A stretch of 64,000 nt of DNA from contig DPDG01000083.1 in the NCBI GenBank assembly GCA_003526375.1, forward strand, positions 1 to 64,000, in the 5' to 3' direction. Below the pieces are notes generated by a model, which had not been told where the DNA came from, ran no database searches, and worked only from the letters and a program-made list of their open reading frames with translations. This document shows, in pieces, positions 59,057 to 64,000 of this stretch (its first letter is position 1; every line of letters begins with the position of its first letter). The position numbers and the translations under genes are program-made. Origin of the DNA: Lentisphaeria bacterium (GTDB lineage: Bacteria; Verrucomicrobiota; Lentisphaeria; Victivallales; UBA1829).

Positions 59057-62000
59057 TCAATCGCCGGTGAAACGCAGGGCGTCCCAGCGATCTTTCAGAA
59101 CCGCTTCGCCGCACTTGACCAGCGGGCGCATTTCCGGCGCATAAGCAGCGATCCGCGCTTCTTCGAGCAGCAGAAAATAAGCACGCAGATCACCGGAGTT
59201 TTCCAATGAATCCACCATCTCAAGCGCCATGCGGAATTTTCTGATGTACGGGGTGATGGTTTCGCCTTTCGTCAAATCTTTCTGCGGAGAGGCTATTGCA
59301 CGCTGAATGCGGATATTCAAGGCTTTCAGGTAACGTGCGCAGCGTTCAAATATCTCCTGTGTCTTCAGGAAACCGGGGCGGAAGAAAAAGCGGAGCTCCT
59401 CCTCAATGTCCTCATAAGTTTCCGATTCCTCATCAAGTTTGCGCAAAAGCGGCATGAGTTCGCTGTATGCCCGGAATACACGGGCGAGTTCATCCATAAA
59501 GTCCGTTATGATGGCGGCAGCCTGGTCGCGCGACTGTTCCAGCCGGAGATTGAATTCTTCCTCCGAACGGATTTCCCACAGGTTTCCGCCGAGCGCTTTT
59601 TCTGCGGCGTTGTCGATGGCGTCCTCTTTCCACTCGCGGTATTTCAGGAAAAAGCTGAGCTCCATCTGATGCGATGCGTTCATCATGCTCCGCAGCGGTT
59701 TCAGAATCTGCGGCAGACGCATCCGCCAAAGTTTCAGGAGTGCACGGCGATGATGTTCTTTCGCCTCGCTTTCTTTCAGGAACAGAGCGCGCCCCAGCGT
59801 TTCCCCTTCATCGACCAGCGCCGGACAGGCGGAAACTCCGGTCTCCTCCGAAAGCCTGACTGCGAAAGGCATTGCCTCCGTTCCCGGCCAGTCGTGGAAT
59901 CCTGTCAGGAACCACTGTTTTGCGGCGGGGACGGCATGGCTGACTTTGGAATCTTTTACAAAGCCTTCCGGCATACCGCGATGGACTTTGACGACTTTGC
60001 CTCTGGAATCCAGAATCACCAGTTTCATTTGCAGATATTCCGGCAGTTCGATTGATTCGAGATTTTCAACGCTGATCTGTTCTTCGTAATTTTCATTGAG
60101 ATAATCCGCGAACGCCTCCGGGAAACTCTGTCCGGTAAAGATTTTCCCCGCACGGAAGTCGTCCATGAATCCTTCGACGGCGGCATCCAGCGGCATGTAA
60201 TTCCTGCGCAGGCTTTTCGGCAGGGACCGCAGCAGAAAACCGGCTTTCTGGGCAAGATAACCCGGCACCAGATAATCCGTCAGATACGGATCAAGCAGAT
60301 TGAGGCTGTCCTCCCGCACTTCCAGGAAAATGCCGTCTTCCTTTTCGCCGGGGTCGAATTGATACCGCAGCCTGAAACGCTGCCCGGCACTTACAATGGA
60401 GTCCGGATAATCCTCCTCATGCAGTTCTTCATACGGGATCAGCATGATTTCTTCGGGTTTCGGCGCATAATCCCTGTGATTTTTCTGCCAGTCCAGCTTG
60501 ACCGCATTGACGGAATGCAGGCCGGGAGGCAGAACCTCGTCGAAATGACGGTAAATGGCTTCCGTGTCCACAATGGAGTCCGGACGGCGCATCTTGATCT
60601 CCAGTAATTTGAGTTCATTCAGCAGATAATTGTATTCTTCCAGCCATGTGTCGCGCAGATTCGCGAGACCGGACACCAGGCCTTCGCGTATGAATACAGA
60701 CCGGGCTTCCGCGGGACGCACCTTTGCGTAATGGCAGCGGCGCCCGGGATTGATCAGAAGCTGTCCGGCGGTGATCCGTTCCCGCGCATAAACGAATCCG
60801 CTGGACTCATCCCAGTGGATGTTGTCATAGCTGACCGAACAGATGTGCGGCGCGACCTGTTCCAGCCATTCGGGACGGATCAGGGCATTCCCGCGCGCAA
60901 ACACGCGGCTTGTTTCCACCAGCGCGAAAAAGAGAACCCACTGCGGCGGGTTCTTCCGTTTCGCCAGCGCGGAACCGGGAAACAGCGTGAACTTTTTCCC
61001 CTTCATGTCCGAAAACAGCTTCGATTCCTTGTCGAACATTCCGAGCTGGCGCGGCAGGGCGCTCATCAACGCCTTGTGAATTGCATCCGAGGCGAGACGC
61101 TCAAGATCAATTCTGCGCTCGAAGTTCCATCTGCTTTCGCGGCAGATGTCTTTCAGGTCTTCGATCAGGTTTTTCCATTCGCGCAGACGGCGGTAGTTGA
61201 TGTAGTTTTTCTGCGCAAAACGTTTGAGCGCCTGATTGGAACCACGTTCCGCAAGCGTTTTCTCCACGGCGTCATACAACTTCAGGATTCCGATGAAATC
61301 CGAGTCGTCGCAGTCAAACTTCCGGTGCGCGTCATCGGCGGCTTTGGCATGTTCGAAAGGACGCTCCCGCGGGTCGGCAATGCTCAGAAACGCGGCGATC
61401 ACCAGCATTTCCGGCAGAACCTTGTGGCGGTTTGCGCTCATGAGCATTTTTGCGAGATGCGGGTCCAGCGGAATTTCCGCCAGTTTCCAGCCGCATTCGG
61501 TAAGGCGTCCGTGTTCGTCGATCGCCAGAAGATCGTTCAGCATCTGCATTCCTTCGCGGATCTGGATTGGCGCGGGCGGGTCCACCAGCGGAAAACGGTC
61601 CAGCGGAGGCAGGCGCAATGCCGCCATCTGGAGAATGACTCCGGCAAGGGAAGACCGCTGGATTTCCGGCGGAGTGAATTCGGAATATTCGCTCAGCGCC
61701 TCCTCGCTGTAAAGATGCACGCAGACGCCGTCGCGGAGCCGTCCGCAGCGTCCGCGGCGTTGTCTCGCGCTTGCCTGCGACACGGGTTCCACGCGAAGTT
61801 CCTGAATCCGTGTGCGCGGGTTGTAGCGGCTCAGGCGGACGAGTCCGGAATCCACCACGAAACGGATGCCGGGGATCGTCAGCGAGGTTTCCGCGACGTT
61901 GGTTGCGAGGATGATTCTCCGCATGGAGCCGGGCGAGAACACTTTCTGCTGGTCTCCGCTGCTGAGACGCCCGAAAAGCGGCAGGATTTCCGTATGCTTG

Positions 62001-62929
62001 TAAGAGCGCCCCGACAGCATTTCGGCACAGTCGCGGATCTCCCGTTCGCCGGGAAGGAAAACCAGAATGTCGCCGCGCGCATCCAGCTCCGTCAGGAATT
62101 CCACGCCGCGCGCCACGCTCTCCGGCAGTTCTTCGTCTTCCTCCGGTTCGAGGAAACAGTCTTCGACGGGAAACATGCGCCCTTCGACTTCGATGACCGG
62201 AGCATTGGAAAAGAACCCGGAAATGCGTTCCGCATCCAGTGTGGCGGAGGAAATGACGACCCGCAGGTCTTTCCGGCGGGCAAGCAGAAGTTTCATGTAT
62301 CCGAGCAGGAAGTCGATATTCAGCGAACGTTCATGGACTTCGTCGAGGATGATGCAGTCATATTGGAGCAGGTCGGGATCGTCGCGTGTTTCGGCAAGCA
62401 GAATGCCGTCTGTCATGAACTTGATGACCGTCTTACGGTCGGTATGGTCATCGAAACGGACTTTGTAGCCGACTTCTCCCCCGCACTGGCAGCCGGTTTC
62501 ACTTGCCACGCGCCGCGCCAGCGCGGACGCCGCGATCCGGCGCGGCTGGGTGCATCCGATGCGTCCGGTGCGCCCGAATCCGTTTCTGAGCGCGATCTTC
62601 GGAAGCTGGGTCGTTTTCCCCGACCCCGTGGAACCGCAGACAATCACCGCCTGATGCTGTTTCAGGGCTTCGGAAATCTCCTCTGTTTTTGCGGAGATCG
62701 GCAGTTCTTCCGGGAATTCACAGGCCAGGGAGTCCGCAAAACGGTGCAGGGAGTGCGCGGAGAGATTTTGCAGATAGTTCAGAAACGAACTCAATGCGGC
62801 GGTGTCTTTCGAGTGTGCAAACGCACGCATCCGCCGTCCGAGCCTCGCCTGATCGCGGATGAGAAGCGATGGAAAAATCTCCTTTATTTTACGGAAAATC
62901 GTTTCCGGTGTATCAGAATCAGTTTTCAT
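59057..62929 (-). CDS. hrpA: ATP-dependent RNA helicase HrpA-like (DEAH family)
   Basis: The 1290-residue protein is close in length to E. coli HrpA (1300). Motif I is GSTGSGKTTQ (Lys105), motif II DEVH (196-199, the DEAH-box variant), motif III SATLDAERIS, motif V TNVAETSLTIPG and motif VI QRRGRCGR. The helicase-associated HA2 and OB regions follow, then the long C-terminal extension (DUF3418) characteristic of HrpA. It remodels RNA or rescues stalled ribosomes. Start is ATG after GACAGG. It is separated from the partial gene upstream by 79 bp. Confidence 0.95.
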   Translation of the reverse strand: MKTDSDTPETIFRKIKEIFPSLLIRDQARLGRRMRAFAHSKDTAALSSFLNYLQNLSAHSLHRFADSLACEFPEELPISAKTEEISEALKQHQAVIVCGSTGSGKTTQLPKIALRNGFGRTGRIGCTQPRRIAASALARRVASETGCQCGGEVGYKVRFDDHTDRKTVIKFMTDGILLAETRDDPDLLQYDCIILDEVHERSLNIDFLLGYMKLLLARRKDLRVVISSATLDAERISGFFSNAPVIEVEGRMFPVEDCFLEPEEDEELPESVARGVEFLTELDARGDILVFLPGEREIRDCAEMLSGRSYKHTEILPLFGRLSSGDQQKVFSPGSMRRIILATNVAETSLTIPGIRFVVDSGLVRLSRYNPRTRIQELRVEPVSQASARQRRGRCGRLRDGVCVHLYSEEALSEYSEFTPPEIQRSSLAGVILQMAALRLPPLDRFPLVDPPAPIQIREGMQMLNDLLAIDEHGRLTECGWKLAEIPLDPHLAKMLMSANRHKVLPEMLVIAAFLSIADPRERPFEHAKAADDAHRKFDCDDSDFIGILKLYDAVEKTLAERGSNQALKRFAQKNYINYRRLREWKNLIEDLKDICRESRWNFERRIDLERLASDAIHKALMSALPRQLGMFDKESKLFSDMKGKKFTLFPGSALAKRKNPPQWVLFFALVETSRVFARGNALIRPEWLEQVAPHICSVSYDNIHWDESSGFVYARERITAGQLLINPGRRCHYAKVRPAEARSVFIREGLVSGLANLRDTWLEEYNYLLNELKLLEIKMRRPDSIVDTEAIYRHFDEVLPPGLHSVNAVKLDWQKNHRDYAPKPEEIMLIPYEELHEEDYPDSIVSAGQRFRLRYQFDPGEKEDGIFLEVREDSLNLLDPYLTDYLVPGYLAQKAGFLLRSLPKSLRRNYMPLDAAVEGFMDDFRAGKIFTGQSFPEAFADYLNENYEEQISVENLESIELPEYLQMKLVILDSRGKVVKVHRGMPEGFVKDSKVSHAVPAAKQWFLTGFHDWPGTEAMPFAVRLSEETGVSACPALVDEGETLGRALFLKESEAKEHHRRALLKLWRMRLPQILKPLRSMMNASHQMELSFFLKYREWKEDAIDNAAEKALGGNLWEIRSEEEFNLRLEQSRDQAAAIITDFMDELARVFRAYSELMPLLRKLDEESETYEDIEEELRFFFRPGFLKTQEIFERCARYLKALNIRIQRAIASPQKDLTKGETITPYIRKFRMALEMVDSLENSGDLRAYFLLLEEARIAAYAPEMRPLVKCGEAVLKDRWDALRFTGD

Positions 62930-63008
62930 AGCCTGTCAATATAGCACGGAAAAGACCGGAAGGAAAGCCCGCTGAGAATTTTTCACGGAGATAAAACCGT
63001 TTTCCATT

Positions 63009-64000
63009 TCAGACGATGAATGCCTGCGGCTCCTCCACCGGCCCGGAATGATTCAACAGAAGCGAAAAGCGGAAACAGTCATTGATCTGCTGGAACGCGG
63101 GAGAGTCGGTGATCAGCATATTGTGATGAATCTGCCAGTAGAAGCCCGCGGCTTCCGAGTTGAAGTCCCGCTCCATGAGCCAGCGGAAATGCCGGATGGA
63201 ACCGGGATGCACCACGGGAGCATCAGGCGAAAACATGGTCCATGTCCGTCCGTTGCTTGTGCAACTGATTCCGCGATGGGCATAAAAGGAGTCCCGCATT
63301 GATCCGGGCAAAAGGTCTTCCGCAAGGTTGACCGCGGAGTCCGCTGTGTGAAGAATCCACTCTTTGCCTTGTCCGTCCAGAGGCGCAGCGAGATAAAGGC
63401 TTTCCAGTTCGAGGGTTTCCGGCTTGGCAAGAAAGAGTTCCACATCGATTCTCGGCATATCGTGATACAGCCTCCATTGAAGCGAAAAACGGCGTCCTCC
63501 CCGGAAACAGCCGCGCCGTTCCATGACGTCGCTCAGGATTCCGTGAGACAGCAGGCCTGCGCTTTGCCATCGGGCGGAGGGATAAACGCACCGTTCCACC
63601 GGAGCCATGCCCGCGCCCGTCCAGCTTAACTGGTAATCCTGCGGCAGTTCCAATACCGGTTCAAGGAAACCGGGCAGGGCGCCTGACCTGCGGTAAAAGG
63701 TTTCTCCTTCCAGACTGGAAAAGCATTCCACTGCGCCGTTATGCGCAAAATCAAGCCTGAAGAAACGGTTCTGCCATGATTTCGGCATCGGCTGCAAAAC
63801 CGGCAAAGGCTTTTCCATGCGATCCTGGTCCGTTTCCAGTTCATAAAGCAGTTGTGTGACTTCATTTCCACTCAATGCGGGAAGTTCCACAAGATAACGG
63901 TGAAATCCTTTTTCCTCGAAACGCAGTTCTTTTCCATTGAGCGTCGTCACTCTTTTCAGTTTTCCCTGATCGCGCCCGGCATAGAATTCCGCGATTCCGC
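63009..64000 (-). CDS. 3' part of an unidentified gene (5' end outside window)
   Basis: The reading frame is open from 64000 to a stop at 63009 (about 330 residues); the GTG at 63950 is only an internal candidate, and the frame upstream (AEFYAGRDQGKLKR) stays coding. The visible part is beta-rich, with ECFSSLEGETFYRRSG, SLQWRLYHDMPRIDVELFL and LITDSPAFQQINDCFRFSLL. The RIDVELFL-like strand and position before a C-terminal sandwich recall the C-terminal domains of GH38-type alpha-mannosidases, but I cannot confirm this. No metal-site or catalytic residues are in the visible part. hrpA follows 79 bp downstream. Confidence 0.55.
   Translation of the reverse strand, partial: GIAEFYAGRDQGKLKRVTTLNGKELRFEEKGFHRYLVELPALSGNEVTQLLYELETDQDRMEKPLPVLQPMPKSWQNRFFRLDFAHNGAVECFSSLEGETFYRRSGALPGFLEPVLELPQDYQLSWTGAGMAPVERCVYPSARWQSAGLLSHGILSDVMERRGCFRGGRRFSLQWRLYHDMPRIDVELFLAKPETLELESLYLAAPLDGQGKEWILHTADSAVNLAEDLLPGSMRDSFYAHRGISCTSNGRTWTMFSPDAPVVHPGSIRHFRWLMERDFNSEAAGFYWQIHHNMLITDSPAFQQINDCFRFSLLLNHSGPVEEPQAFIV

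Noticed and set aside
60731..62944. 737-codon open frame opposite hrpA
   Set aside because: Antisense to a clear DEAH helicase with all motifs; no start signal or family resemblance.
1..64000. Search for tRNA, rRNA, CRISPR arrays and complete insertion sequences
   Set aside because: No cloverleaf-like T-loop in an intergenic gap, no regularly spaced repeats, no transposase; this is by eye and short RNAs could be missed.

Overview
This window looks like a chromosomal segment of a Gram-negative member of the PVC group, most likely Lentisphaerae (Victivallis-like). This is inferred from gene content only: six pseudopilins with an FTLIELL-type N-terminus and a C-terminal H-X9-DG motif, several very large secreted carbohydrate-active proteins, and envelope genes (an MlaA-type lipoprotein and an O-antigen ligase). 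No rRNA, tRNA, CRISPR array, integrase-bounded island or complete insertion sequence was seen.

Layout. 1-9.5 kb: a secreted glycosidase-like protein with an AraC regulator, a LacZ-type GH2 beta-galactosidase divergent from a second AraC regulator, then a dispersed repeat. 8.8-14.4 kb (minus strand): an operon of LacI regulator, pseudopilin, GH71/GH99-like lipoprotein and LamG-like protein, driven by a consensus promoter with a palindromic operator. 14.7-23.2 kb: mostly housekeeping genes (pyrG, a Xer-type recombinase, an O-antigen ligase-like protein, a GNAT enzyme, a lipase-like hydrolase, purM, a PaaI-type thioesterase) with two more copies of the repeat. 23.2-29.7 kb: a GH42-like giant enzyme behind a pseudopilin, divergent from an AraC regulator. 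29.8-31.3 kb: a sugar isomerase-like protein and an MBL hydrolase. 31.4-35.7 kb (minus strand): two pseudopilins followed by a secreted glycosidase-like protein. 35.8-42.2 kb: thiH, then gapA-pgk-tpiA, a novel lipoprotein and secG. 42.3-44.4 kb: an MlaA-alpha/beta-hydrolase fusion lipoprotein. 44.6-53.8 kb: two tandem cassettes, each GntR-type regulator, pseudopilin, secreted enzyme. 53.9-64 kb: glgB, larC, hemW, a GNAT enzyme, hrpA and the 3' part of an unidentified gene.

The unifying theme is a repeated cassette: a dedicated regulator, a DG-type pseudopilin and one large exported carbohydrate-active protein, with short gaps or ATGA-type junctions. It occurs four times with a recognisable regulator and once without. 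All six pseudopilins lack the glycine normally found just before the prepilin-peptidase cleavage site. I infer enzyme-specific pseudopilins serving export or surface display of individual polysaccharide-degrading enzymes, a possible functional counterpart of polysaccharide-utilisation loci. The other notable items are the MlaA-lipase fusion, a three-copy dispersed repeat (one copy with a nested insertion, one forming the end of a coding region), and clear promoter-operator architectures for the cassette regulators.
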